Notes under the pieces: model-generated | Database searches by the model: none | What the model saw: the letters and a program-made list of their open reading frames with translations, nothing else | What the model was told of the DNA's origin: nothing | Shown here: piece after piece, positions 27,452 through 34,625 of the stretch | How the letters are laid out: each line of letters begins with the position of its first letter | Numbering within the stretch: the first letter of the stretch is position 1 | Program-made: the position numbers and the translations under genes | NCBI GenBank assembly: GCA_964586775.1 | Contig: CAZPJD010000028.1 | Coordinates: 1-34,625 of the forward strand | Reading direction: 5' to 3' | Origin: JADLEX01 sp964586775 | GTDB lineage: Bacteria; Lernaellota; Lernaellaia; JACKCT01 | DNA: 34,625 nt

Positions 27452-29458
27452 ATGAAGGGACTCCCCTATTCGACGATCTGGCTCGCATTGATTCTGGCGC
27501 TCGTCGGCGGATGCTCGTGCGGCGACGATGACGACGACGACTCCGGCGGCGGCGGAGACGACGACGACGACGATTCGGACGACGCCGCCGATGACGATCT
27601 CGACGACGATGCGGATGACGACTCGGACGACGATGCGGCCGAGTGCGTCGATGAGGACGGCGATACCTACGGCGAGAACTGTGCGGCCGGTTCCGACTGC
27701 AACGACGGCGACGCGAACGCCTGGCAGATTCTGACGGGATACATGGACGTCGACGGCGACGGCTATGCGGGCACCGCGGTGGACGTGTGCGCGGGCGAGA
27801 GCCTGCCGCCCGGCGAATACTACCCGTCTTCCGACGACTGCGACGATGCCGACGCGCTCGTGCATCCCGGCGCGACGGATCTGCCCGACGACGGCGTCGA
27901 TCAGGACTGCGCCGACGGCGACGTGACCGCGAGCGACGACAACGGCTACTTCGTGGACGTGGACAACGGCAGCGACTCGAACCCCGGGACGAAAGCCGAA
28001 CCCTTCGAGACGATTCAGAAGGGTAACGACGAGGCCGAGACCGACGCCGACCGACCGAACGTGTACATCACGGGCGGGTCGTATGAAGAGACCCTGACGG
28101 TCTCCATGTCGCTCTTCGGCGGCTACAACGAGGACTGGACGCGCGACATCGACGGCAATCCGACCGAGCTCGAAGCCGTCGGCGGGGCACCGAACGTGAT
28201 GGTCGAGGCGGGCGCGAGCGTCGTCTTCGACGGCCTGACGATCAACGGAAACACGACGAGCTCCCCCATCGGCATCCTGACGATGGGCGTCGCGAGCGTG
28301 GTCGCGCGTCGCTTGACCATCGACATCCCGGACAACACCGGAACGCGTTACGGGATCTATGCGACCTCCGCGACGTACCTGGATATCGCCGATTCGGAAA
28401 TCTCGGTCGGCGAGGGCACGGCGGGCGACGACGCATTCGGAATCTTCGTTTCGACCGGCGCTATCGTCGCGCGCGATATGACGGTCCGGGTTGCGGACAC
28501 CACCGGTGCGGCCATGGGGATCTTCGGCGGACTGCTGCAGATCGATTTGAACGGCGTGGAGGTCGATGTCGATTCGACCGGCAACGTGTACGGCGTTTAC
28601 TCGAACACGGCGCCCGTGCGTATCGTGGATTCGAACGTGACGATCGCCGAGGGCACGGACACGCGCTTCGGCATCTACACGTCGACATCGCCGATGTACC
28701 TGCGAGACAGCGTCGTGAACGTGGGCGATTCGAGTGCCAGTATCACCGCGGCGATTTACGCGATGGACGGGGACCTGACGATGATTGGCGTTCAGGCCTT
28801 CTCCGGCGACGCGGCGGCCGGTGCGACGTGGGGCGTGTACGCGCCGGGGTCGCCTTTCAAGCCTGTTCGGGTGGTCAACTCGATCATTCAGTCCGGCAGC
28901 GCGGGCGGCGACACCTACGGGATCTTCGCCCCCGCCCGCCCGATCGCGCTCGTGGGCAACACCATTCTCGCATACGACGGAAACGTCGCGAGTGCGGTGT
29001 TCGCTCCGTGGGCGGGGACGGAGAGCGCGCCGCGCCACATCGTCAACAACATCCTCGGCATCGGCAGCGGCACGACCATCGAAGCGGTCGTCTATCAAGT
29101 CGGCGCTCCGATGCTCGATCTGTCCGCTTTCCACAACAACGCATTCTACGCCGACGGCGGCGGATGCTACGTCCAGGATGCCGTCGACTGTTGGGACGAC
29201 ATCGACGACATCAACGACTGCGAGGTCGACTCCTGCCTGTCCGCGGGCGGCAACATCGACGATGAGCCCGCCTTTGTGGATCCGGGCGACCGCGATTTCC
29301 ACCTCGACGCCGGCGCGGCGATGATCGACGCGGGCACAAACCCCGCGCCCTATCTGCCTACGGATCTCGCCGCGTTCGCATTGTGGGATCTGGACGGCGA
29401 CGCGCGACCGAACGGTGCGGCGTGGGATATCGGCGCGGACGAGGTCGTCGCGCCCTGA
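27452..29458 (+). CDS. Asp-rich MopE-like beta-helix lipoprotein
   Basis: The ATG at 27452 has GGAGG 6 bases upstream; the product is 668 residues. The signal peptide ends at Cys21 or Cys23 and is followed by an Asp/Gly/Ser linker (about residues 24-62). Residues about 63-160 hold MopE-like motifs, DEDGDTYGENC, DVDGDGYAG and DCDDADALVHPGA, ending DGVDQDCADGD; such Asp/Gly repeats bind Ca or Cu in related proteins. From about 175 to 560 there are right-handed beta-helix-type turns (SVVFDGLTING, YLDIADSEISVG, PVRIVDSNVTI, PMYLRDSVVNVG). The C-terminus has the choice-of-anchor-Q style ending (DPAFVDPGDRDFHL-like, AAMIDAGTNP, AWDIGADE). It is probably an outer-membrane or surface protein. It is monocistronic, with a strong terminator. 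Confidence 0.88.
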   Translation: MKGLPYSTIWLALILALVGGCSCGDDDDDDSGGGGDDDDDDSDDAADDDLDDDADDDSDDDAAECVDEDGDTYGENCAAGSDCNDGDANAWQILTGYMDVDGDGYAGTAVDVCAGESLPPGEYYPSSDDCDDADALVHPGATDLPDDGVDQDCADGDVTASDDNGYFVDVDNGSDSNPGTKAEPFETIQKGNDEAETDADRPNVYITGGSYEETLTVSMSLFGGYNEDWTRDIDGNPTELEAVGGAPNVMVEAGASVVFDGLTINGNTTSSPIGILTMGVASVVARRLTIDIPDNTGTRYGIYATSATYLDIADSEISVGEGTAGDDAFGIFVSTGAIVARDMTVRVADTTGAAMGIFGGLLQIDLNGVEVDVDSTGNVYGVYSNTAPVRIVDSNVTIAEGTDTRFGIYTSTSPMYLRDSVVNVGDSSASITAAIYAMDGDLTMIGVQAFSGDAAAGATWGVYAPGSPFKPVRVVNSIIQSGSAGGDTYGIFAPARPIALVGNTILAYDGNVASAVFAPWAGTESAPRHIVNNILGIGSGTTIEAVVYQVGAPMLDLSAFHNNAFYADGGGCYVQDAVDCWDDIDDINDCEVDSCLSAGGNIDDEPAFVDPGDRDFHLDAGAAMIDAGTNPAPYLPTDLAAFALWDLDGDARPNGAAWDIGADEVVAP

Positions 29459-29480
29459 ATCGACTTCAAGAAAGTGCAAG

Positions 29481-29509
29481 AAACGGCGGGGTTCGCCCGC
29501 CGTTTTTTT
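29481..29509 (+). terminator. Intrinsic terminator of the beta-helix lipoprotein gene
   Basis: AAACGGCGGG (29481-29490), loop GTTCG, and CCCGCCGTTT (29496-29505) form a perfect 10-base-pair stem running into seven T (29503-29509). It overlaps the stop codon of the convergent Memo gene. Confidence 0.9.
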
Positions 29510-30758
29510 ATTCGCGGTGCGCGATAAGCGCCGCGTAGCTGACCATCCCCGCGCCGTTCGGATCGACCCAGGTGTCGTGGCCCAGCAGCGTGAAGGGGCG
29601 CTCGCACGCCGTCGCAACCACGTAGATCGGTGTGAGACCGCAGACCTTGCGCACGTCGCACTCCTCGGCGATGAAGCGCACGAAGCCCTCGGGTTCGCCC
29701 GCGGCGAGCGGCGCGAGCATCTCCAGGTCGCGCTCGCGGTTGATGCGCGCCTTTTCGTCGTCCACGCGAAAGGCGTCGTCGAACATCTCGCCGATGTGCG
29801 CGAGGTCCGCGCTCGCCACCAGCGCCACGTCGCCGTCGCCGTCCTCGACCGCCTCGCGGCACGCGACGGCCAAATCCGCCAGCGCCGCATCGGTCTCCTC
29901 GTCCTCCTGCCCGTCGATCAGGTGGCGCGCGCCGCCCACCAGTATCGGCACGATGCGCAGGTCGGGACGCAGGTAGGCGATCAGGACCGCGGCCAGTTCG
30001 ATCGAGTGCTCCACGCGGTGCGTGAGTTCGTCCTCGAAGGGGTCGATCGCGAGCGACGACGCGATGTCGTCCAGCACGACTTCGTCGATCTTCACCACGC
30101 CGAAGGGCGTGCCGAACGCCTTTCGCGTCATGGCCACGGCCTGGCGCGTGGGCTGGTGATTCGTGCCCACGATGACCACGGTGCGCCCGCGAAAGTGGCG
30201 GATGAACTCGCCGTAGGCGCGTGCCCAGATCCGGCCGCCGCGCAGGTAGTCGATATGCGGCGCGATCAGGGCGAGGGCCGAGTTGTCCTCGGTCGCGATC
30301 TCGGGCCCCGGTGCGAAACCCTCTTCGCGGAAGAATCCGTCGAGCATGGCGCGCAACTCGGCCCACGCGGTCTCCTCGGCGCCGGGTTCGGCGTAATCGA
30401 AGTGCGCCGCGGGACGCACCGGCGCGGCGAGCCATGCGGCGTCCACGGACTTGCGGTGTTCGCCGAATCGCGGGTTGTCGAAGAAGTAGTGCTGATCGAA
30501 GACGTCGAGGATGCGCTCCACCGCCGCCGCGGGCATCGGGTTGCCGGTCCGGCTCTCGTACGAATCGGCGAGCTGGCGCCAGGTGGTCTTGCCGTCGCAC
30601 GCCGCGATGGCAAAGAGCGCGCCGCTCTCGACGGTGAGCATGGCCGTCGCGTAGCGGCGCGGGTCCTTGATGGCGATCATCGCGCGCCCCTCGACCTCGA
30701 CGTTGAAGGTCTCGACGTAACGAAGCGTCGGCAGCGGTTGGTCCGGGGAGTGGGGCAT
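29508..30758 (-). CDS. amrB: AmmeMemoRadiSam system protein B (Memo family)
   Basis: This 416-residue protein has a C-terminal Memo domain (about residues 160-415) of the class III extradiol dioxygenase-like fold. Metal-site segments are LIAPHIDYLRGG (His168), VGTNHQPT (His201) and RVEHSIELAAVLIAYL (Glu250, His251), with SADLAHIG and KVCGLTP later. The first 110 residues form an extra domain with a winged-helix feel (TTWRQLADSYESRTGNPMPA, VERILDVFDQHYFF), longer than plain Memo proteins. Family members usually sit beside an AMMECR1 gene and a radical SAM gene, but neither is here, so the system may be split or this is a stand-alone member. The exact reaction of bacterial Memo is not known to me. 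It follows a small lipoprotein gene by 36 bases. Confidence 0.9.
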   Translation of the reverse strand: MPHSPDQPLPTLRYVETFNVEVEGRAMIAIKDPRRYATAMLTVESGALFAIAACDGKTTWRQLADSYESRTGNPMPAAAVERILDVFDQHYFFDNPRFGEHRKSVDAAWLAAPVRPAAHFDYAEPGAEETAWAELRAMLDGFFREEGFAPGPEIATEDNSALALIAPHIDYLRGGRIWARAYGEFIRHFRGRTVVIVGTNHQPTRQAVAMTRKAFGTPFGVVKIDEVVLDDIASSLAIDPFEDELTHRVEHSIELAAVLIAYLRPDLRIVPILVGGARHLIDGQEDEETDAALADLAVACREAVEDGDGDVALVASADLAHIGEMFDDAFRVDDEKARINRERDLEMLAPLAAGEPEGFVRFIAEECDVRKVCGLTPIYVVATACERPFTLLGHDTWVDPNGAGMVSYAALIAHRE

Positions 30759-30794
30759 CGAGACCTCGGGGAAAACGGGGATCGGATTCGAGGA

Positions 30795-31283
30795 TCAGGG
30801 GACGGAGTCGACGAGCCAGGGACCGGCGCATTCGTCGTTCATGCACTCGAACAGGACGACGCAGCCTCCGTCGAGGGGTACGCAGCTCTGGACGCACGCC
30901 CAGTACTCATCGCCGACCTCGCACGCCGCCGACGCCTCGGACCTGTCCAGCCGCGCGCCGCCGCCTTTTTCGAAAAACGCACCGTCGCAGACGTCGTAAA
31001 CGGCTTCCACGATATCCGGGCATGACACGACCGGCGGCCCGGTGTCGTCGTCCGCATCGTCGTCCGTTGCATCATCGTCGTCGTCGTCAACCGCATCGTC
31101 GTCGGCATCGTCGTCGGTCGCACCGTCGTCGTCGGATGCGGCATCATCGTCCGCCCCGTCGTCGTCGCTGGCGGGAATGTCCTCTTCCGGCGGCTCTTTG
31201 TCGGCGTCGAAGCACGCCGTCGTCGCCGAGAAACACGCGACGATCATTCCCACGATCAGCACCGCGAAGAGGCGGCAGGGCAT
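30795..31283 (-). CDS. Asp-rich, Cys-rich small lipoprotein
   Basis: This 162-residue protein has a signal peptide with a probable lipobox MIVAC (Cys17; Cys24 is an alternative) and a very acidic linker of Asp, Ala and Thr (about residues 38-86). The C-terminal 75 residues contain eight cysteines ending C-x8-C-x3-C-x6-C-x5-C-x4-C. That partly resembles a single module of the six-repeat protein at 13178-14431, which has C-x3-C and C-x5-C spacings in similar positions. I recognise no family. The start at 31283 has GGAG 6 bases upstream. The Asp codons produce GAC/GAT repeats in the DNA that are not a separate element. It is probably cotranscribed with the Memo gene. Confidence 0.75.
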   Translation of the reverse strand: MPCRLFAVLIVGMIVACFSATTACFDADKEPPEEDIPASDDDGADDDAASDDDGATDDDADDDAVDDDDDDATDDDADDDTGPPVVSCPDIVEAVYDVCDGAFFEKGGGARLDRSEASAACEVGDEYWACVQSCVPLDGGCVVLFECMNDECAGPWLVDSVP

Positions 31284-31313
31284 TTCGGGCTCCGTGTTCC
31301 GATGAACGGCGCT

Positions 31314-31343
31314 ACCGTATCAACCGCGTGCGCGACGGGTCAA
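31314..31343 (-). promoter_or_regulatory. Putative promoter of the Asp-rich lipoprotein and Memo genes
   Basis: On the minus strand TTGACC (31343-31338) is followed after 18 bases by TACGGT (31319-31314), which keeps the key -10 positions. It lies about 30 bases before the start codon at 31283. Confidence 0.35.
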
Positions 31344-31372
31344 GGACACGGCGAACGATCGGCAGTACGGTA

Positions 31373-31401
31373 TTGATCGCCCCGGTCCTTCTCCCTATCA
31401 T
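31373..31401 (+). promoter_or_regulatory. Putative promoter of valS
   Basis: TTGATC (31373-31378) is followed after exactly 17 bases by TATCAT (31396-31401, 5 of 6 to the consensus -10). The leader to the ATG at 31531 would be about 120 bases. No T-box-type structure is obvious. Confidence 0.5.
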
Positions 31402-31530
31402 CCCGCCGCTTCGCGCCGCGATATTTTCGCGGTCAATCCGCACCGGACGAAGACGACACCTTCAATGACGACCCGCGTGGCGCGGCATGCGCTGGGATCG
31501 GCGTCGTCGCCGGATGAAAGAGGGCGCTCC

Positions 31531-34011
31531 ATGGATTTCCCCAAGCACTACGAGCACGCCAACGTCGAGCCACGCATCCGCAAGCTGTGGGATGAGCACG
31601 GCGTTTACAAATTCGATCCCGCCGACCCGCGACCGATCTTTTCGGTCGACACCCCGCCGCCCTACGTGTCGTCGGCGCATCTGCACGTCGGCCACGCGAT
31701 GAGCTATTCGCAGGCCGAGTTCATCGTGCGCTACAAGCGCATGGCGGGCTTCAACGTGTTCTATCCCATGGGCTTCGACGACAACGGCCTGCCCACCGAG
31801 CGCTACGTCGAGCAGAAGTACAAGATCGACAAGTCGAAGATCACGCGCGAAGAGTTCGTCAAGCTCTGCCTCGACGAAACCCGCGCCGGCGCGCAGGTCT
31901 ACCGCGACCTGTGGGAGTCCCTGGCGATCTCGGTGGACTGGGACCTGACCTATTCCACCATCCAGCCGCGCTCGGTGCACACCGCGCAAAAGAGCTTTTT
32001 GGATCTCGCGCACAAGGGCCTTGTCGCGCGTCGCGACGAGCCGATCACCTGGTGCTACTCGTGCCAGACCTCGCTCGCGCAGGCCGACATCGACACCGAG
32101 GAGCGCGATACGACGCTGAACGACATCGCGTTCACCGGGCCGAACGGCGAGCGGCTCGTCATCTCCACCACGCGCCCCGAGCTGATTCCCGCGTGCGTCG
32201 CGCTCTACGTGAACCCCGATGACGATCGTTACCGCGCGCTCGTGGGCAAAAAGGCGCGCGTGCCGCTGTGCGACTACGAGGTCGAGATCCGCACGCACGA
32301 AGACGTGGCGATGGACTTCGGCACGGGCCTCATGATGGTCTGCACCTGGGGCGACAGCGACGACGTGAAGAAGTGGAAGGAGCACCAGCTCGACACCCGC
32401 GCGCTGTTCTCCGAATGGGGGAAGCTGAACGAACTGGGCGGCGCGTATGCGGGCATGAAGCCCGACGCCGCGCGCGCCGCGATCCTCAAGGATCTCGAGG
32501 CCGAGGGGCGGCTGCTCAAGCGCTCGCCGCTGCGCCAGCTCGTCGGCATCCACGACCGCTGCAACACGCCGGTCGAGTTCCACCATTCGCCGCAGTGGTT
32601 CGTCAACGTGCTGGCGGGGCGAGAGGACTACCTGAAACGCGGTGCCGAACTGCGCTGGTTTCCGCAGCACTTTCAGGTGCGTCTTGACGATTGGGTCAAC
32701 GGGCTCAAGTGGGATTGGTGCATCAGCCGCCAGCGGTTTTACGGCGTGCCGTTTCCGGTGTGGTACTGCGCGGCCTGCCATGCGCCGCGCTTCGCCGCGC
32801 AGGGCGAGCTGCCGGTCGATCCCATGTCGACGCCGCTGCCCTCCGGCACGCGCTGCGCGTGCGGCCACGACGCCTTTGTTCCCGAAAAGGACGTGATGGA
32901 CACGTGGATGACGAGCAGCCTCACGCCGCTCATCAACGCGCGCTGGGCCGAGGACTCGTCGCTGATGGACCGCATCTATCCGATGTCGATCCGCGTACAG
33001 GCCTTCGAGATCATCCGCACGTGGCTCTTCTACACGGTGGTCAAGAGCCACCACCACACGGACAGCCTGCCGTGGTCGGACGTGATGATCTCGGGCTGGG
33101 GCCTCGACGACAAGGGCAAGAAGATGAGCAAGCGCGCGGGCAACTTCGTCGACCCCAAGATCGTGGTCGACAAGTACGGCGCCGACGCGCTTCGGTACTG
33201 GTCCGCCGGGGCCACGCTCGGAAACGACCTGCGTTACAACGAACGCGACGTGGCGAACGGTCGCAAGCTGATGACCAAGCTATGGAACGCCACGAAATTC
33301 GCGGCGACGCACTTTCTGAACGAGGACGGCACGGGTCGCGCGCTGGAGCCGGGCGAACCCACGCTGGTGGACCGGTGGATCCGCTCGCGGCTGCAGCGCG
33401 TCATCGAAGACGCGACGAGCTACCTGGACCGCTACGAATACAGCCACGCGCTGGGGACGGTGGAGCGCTTCTTCTTCTCCGAGTTCTGCGACAATTACAT
33501 CGAGATCGTGAAGGAACGCTTCTGGAATCCCCACCACTTCCCCGCGAGCGTGGTCGAGGCGGCGCGGTTCACGCTCCACGAGGTCGGCTTCACGGTGCTC
33601 AAGCTCTTCGCGCCGTTCATCCCCTACATCACCGACGAGCTGTACCAGATCGTCTACCGGCAGGGGACCGAGCCCGTGTCGATCCACCGGGCGGCGTGGC
33701 CCAAGCCGGATGCGGCGCAGGTGGACGAAGGCGCGTTGGAGGCGGGACGGCTGCTGATCGCGGTGCTGACCGGCGCGCGGCGCTGGAAGACCGAGCGGCA
33801 GGTGAATCAGAACTTCCCGCTACGCCTGCTGACGATCTCGGCGCCGGCGGAACTCGCGGCGAAGCTCGCACCGCTGGCGGAAGACCTGCGCGCGGCGTCG
33901 CACGCCGAGGTGCTGGAGTTCGCCCCGGGGGGCGACGTGGCCACCGAGGAGCCAGCGATCACGCTGTCTCTGGAACTCGGAGAAAAGCCGGCGAAGCCGA
34001 AAGCGGAATGA
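31531..34011 (+). CDS. valS: Valine--tRNA ligase, type 2 (archaeal/rickettsial-like)
   Basis: This 826-residue class Ia synthetase charges tRNA-Val. The HIGH-type motif is HVGH (residues 52-55) in PPPYVSSAHLHVGHAMSYSQ, and FYPMGFDDNGLPTERYVE follows, the form seen in archaeal and rickettsial ValRS rather than in standard bacterial ValS. The KMSKS loop is KMSKR (residues 531-535) followed by AGNF. A zinc-finger-like CxxC pair lies around residues 425-450 (WYCAACHAPR, CACGHD). The long C-terminal coiled-coil arm of typical bacterial ValS is not evident. The ATG at 31531 is preferred because AGAGGG lies upstream and the first 22 residues of the longer frame (from 31465) look non-homologous. No other valS is in view, so this may be the sole enzyme. 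Confidence 0.93.
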   Translation: MDFPKHYEHANVEPRIRKLWDEHGVYKFDPADPRPIFSVDTPPPYVSSAHLHVGHAMSYSQAEFIVRYKRMAGFNVFYPMGFDDNGLPTERYVEQKYKIDKSKITREEFVKLCLDETRAGAQVYRDLWESLAISVDWDLTYSTIQPRSVHTAQKSFLDLAHKGLVARRDEPITWCYSCQTSLAQADIDTEERDTTLNDIAFTGPNGERLVISTTRPELIPACVALYVNPDDDRYRALVGKKARVPLCDYEVEIRTHEDVAMDFGTGLMMVCTWGDSDDVKKWKEHQLDTRALFSEWGKLNELGGAYAGMKPDAARAAILKDLEAEGRLLKRSPLRQLVGIHDRCNTPVEFHHSPQWFVNVLAGREDYLKRGAELRWFPQHFQVRLDDWVNGLKWDWCISRQRFYGVPFPVWYCAACHAPRFAAQGELPVDPMSTPLPSGTRCACGHDAFVPEKDVMDTWMTSSLTPLINARWAEDSSLMDRIYPMSIRVQAFEIIRTWLFYTVVKSHHHTDSLPWSDVMISGWGLDDKGKKMSKRAGNFVDPKIVVDKYGADALRYWSAGATLGNDLRYNERDVANGRKLMTKLWNATKFAATHFLNEDGTGRALEPGEPTLVDRWIRSRLQRVIEDATSYLDRYEYSHALGTVERFFFSEFCDNYIEIVKERFWNPHHFPASVVEAARFTLHEVGFTVLKLFAPFIPYITDELYQIVYRQGTEPVSIHRAAWPKPDAAQVDEGALEAGRLLIAVLTGARRWKTERQVNQNFPLRLLTISAPAELAAKLAPLAEDLRAASHAEVLEFAPGGDVATEEPAITLSLELGEKPAKPKAE

Positions 34012-34450
34012 AGCCGGTCGCGTCGTTCGCCTGATCGGAGCCGGATTTCGCCGAGAGCGTCGCCAGCAGCGGTCGGCGTGCTTTGGTGCGAATCGTCGCG
34101 AGATCCGCACGCTTCCAACGCAGTTGCTCGAAGATGCCGTCGAGTTCGTTCCCCTGCGGGACGTAGGAAAGGCGATCGTCGAGCGATTTCGCACGCGCGC
34201 GAAGCGAAAACTCGGCGATCCCGAGACGATAGACCGCGCGGGCCTCGGTCAGGTCAAGAACGATCTCGCGAACGCCTTGGGCGGAGAGTTCCTCAATCTT
34301 TCCCGTCAGATAGGCCGCGCAATATCGGTCGAAGGCGGAGCGGACGCGCACGATGGCGATGTCTTTCGCCCCGGCGGGGCGTTCGATCGCCAGATCCCGA
34401 CCTTTCTCGTCGGAATCGACAAAAATGTCGTTTGTTTGGACAAGGGTCAT
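33959..34450 (-). CDS. STAS-like domain protein
   Basis: This 163-residue protein starts at 34450, where GGAGAG lies 7 bases upstream; an ATG at 34465 overlaps that ribosome site. Residues about 30-120 follow the STAS pattern of anti-sigma-factor antagonists: IAIVRVRSAFD as the first strand, IEELSAQGVREIVLDLTEA as helix and central strand, and LGIAEFSLRARAKSL after it. The position that is normally the phosphorylated Ser of the DSSG-type loop reads YRLGI, so phospho-switching is probably absent. The C-terminal 40 residues are of no recognised type. The last 53 bases overlap the 3' end of valS on the other strand. No partner kinase or phosphatase is in view. Confidence 0.6.
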   Translation of the reverse strand: MTLVQTNDIFVDSDEKGRDLAIERPAGAKDIAIVRVRSAFDRYCAAYLTGKIEELSAQGVREIVLDLTEARAVYRLGIAEFSLRARAKSLDDRLSYVPQGNELDGIFEQLRWKRADLATIRTKARRPLLATLSAKSGSDQANDATGFIPLSASPAFLRVPETA

Positions 34451-34625
34451 GAGCTTTCTCTCCATTTTCGTCTACTCCCGCGTCCGTATCGGTCTTGGGA
34501 GGCTATTTAGCAAGCCGTATGCCGCAATCATTCTCGAATCGGACTCGAAACGAACTCGATAAAACTCTTGGGCGGGCGAAAAAGACGCCGCGTCCTTCGG
34601 ATCTGCCGCACACATTCGGTCTTGT

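Noticed and set aside
27522..27640. Dense GAC/GAT repeats (also at 31040-31180 on the other strand) as a microsatellite or CRISPR-like array
   Set aside because: Both stretches are in frame within lipoprotein genes and encode Asp-rich linkers. There are no constant repeats with unique spacers.
27431..29890. An 819-codon minus-strand ORF opposite the beta-helix lipoprotein
   Set aside because: The plus strand has a signal peptide, MopE-like motifs, beta-helix turns and a terminator in the right place. The minus translation is Val/Arg repeat-like and crosses the terminator and the Memo gene.

Overview
The window comes from a GC-rich Gram-negative bacterium. Most genes show strong G/C preference at third codon positions, which produces very long antisense shadow ORFs. 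There are many outer-membrane-type lipoproteins, several with aspartate-rich linkers directly after the lipobox cysteine, plus MopE-like Asp/Gly metal-binding motifs, choice-of-anchor style beta-helix proteins and Cys-rich repeat proteins. This combination points to a deltaproteobacterial-grade lineage (Myxococcota-like or a related candidate phylum). That placement is inference from gene style; no rRNA is present.

Layout. 1-4984 (+): leucine/isovalerate catabolism in liuBCDE order: methylcrotonyl-CoA carboxylase beta (5' truncated by the window edge), methylglutaconyl-CoA hydratase, biotin-bearing MCC alpha and HMG-CoA lyase, tightly packed or overlapping. 5020-7703 (+): a xylose-isomerase-family protein and xylulokinase joined by a TAATG overlap. 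7716-8865: the heat-shock sigma factor rpoH with a promoter whose -35 box sits inside a perfect 9-9-9 inverted repeat, and an intrinsic terminator. 8879-11506 (+): an ExbB-ExbD-TonB-like proton-motive-force transducer set with an unusual Gly-rich TonB-like protein, closed by a strong terminator. 11535-12920 (-): a HEAT-repeat lipoprotein. 13178-14431 (+): a membrane-anchored protein with six copies of an eight-cysteine module. 14433-18471 (-): a probable operon of creatininase-like protein, TPR membrane protein, Sir2 deacylase and glucose-6-phosphate isomerase.

18545-21067 (-): a lower-GC island with a GIY-YIG-domain protein, a 70-residue unknown, two tandemly duplicated Lcl (DUF1566) lipoproteins, and a third lipoprotein that reuses the same leader on a different mature domain. 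21164-23245 (-): a fused ADP-forming acyl-CoA synthetase. 23384-25636 (+): a sulfatase-fold lipoprotein with Thr instead of the usual Cys nucleophile. 25644-27308 (-): an alpha/beta-hydrolase lipoprotein. 27452-29458 (+): an Asp-rich, MopE-like beta-helix lipoprotein with a terminator. 29508-31283 (-): a Memo-family protein and a small Asp-rich, Cys-rich lipoprotein. 31531-34011 (+): a type-2 (archaeal/rickettsial-like) valyl-tRNA synthetase. 33959-34450 (-): a STAS-like protein overlapping its 3' end. The last 175 bases hold no gene I can support.

Themes. Central catabolism (leucine to acetyl-CoA and acetoacetate, xylose to xylulose-5-phosphate, acyl-CoA to ATP) is interleaved with cell-envelope proteins. 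I see no CRISPR array, transposase, tRNA or rRNA. The most novel-looking material is the lipoprotein array with its shared leader and CSDDDD-type post-lipobox signals, the 48-cysteine repeat protein, and the rpoH operator.
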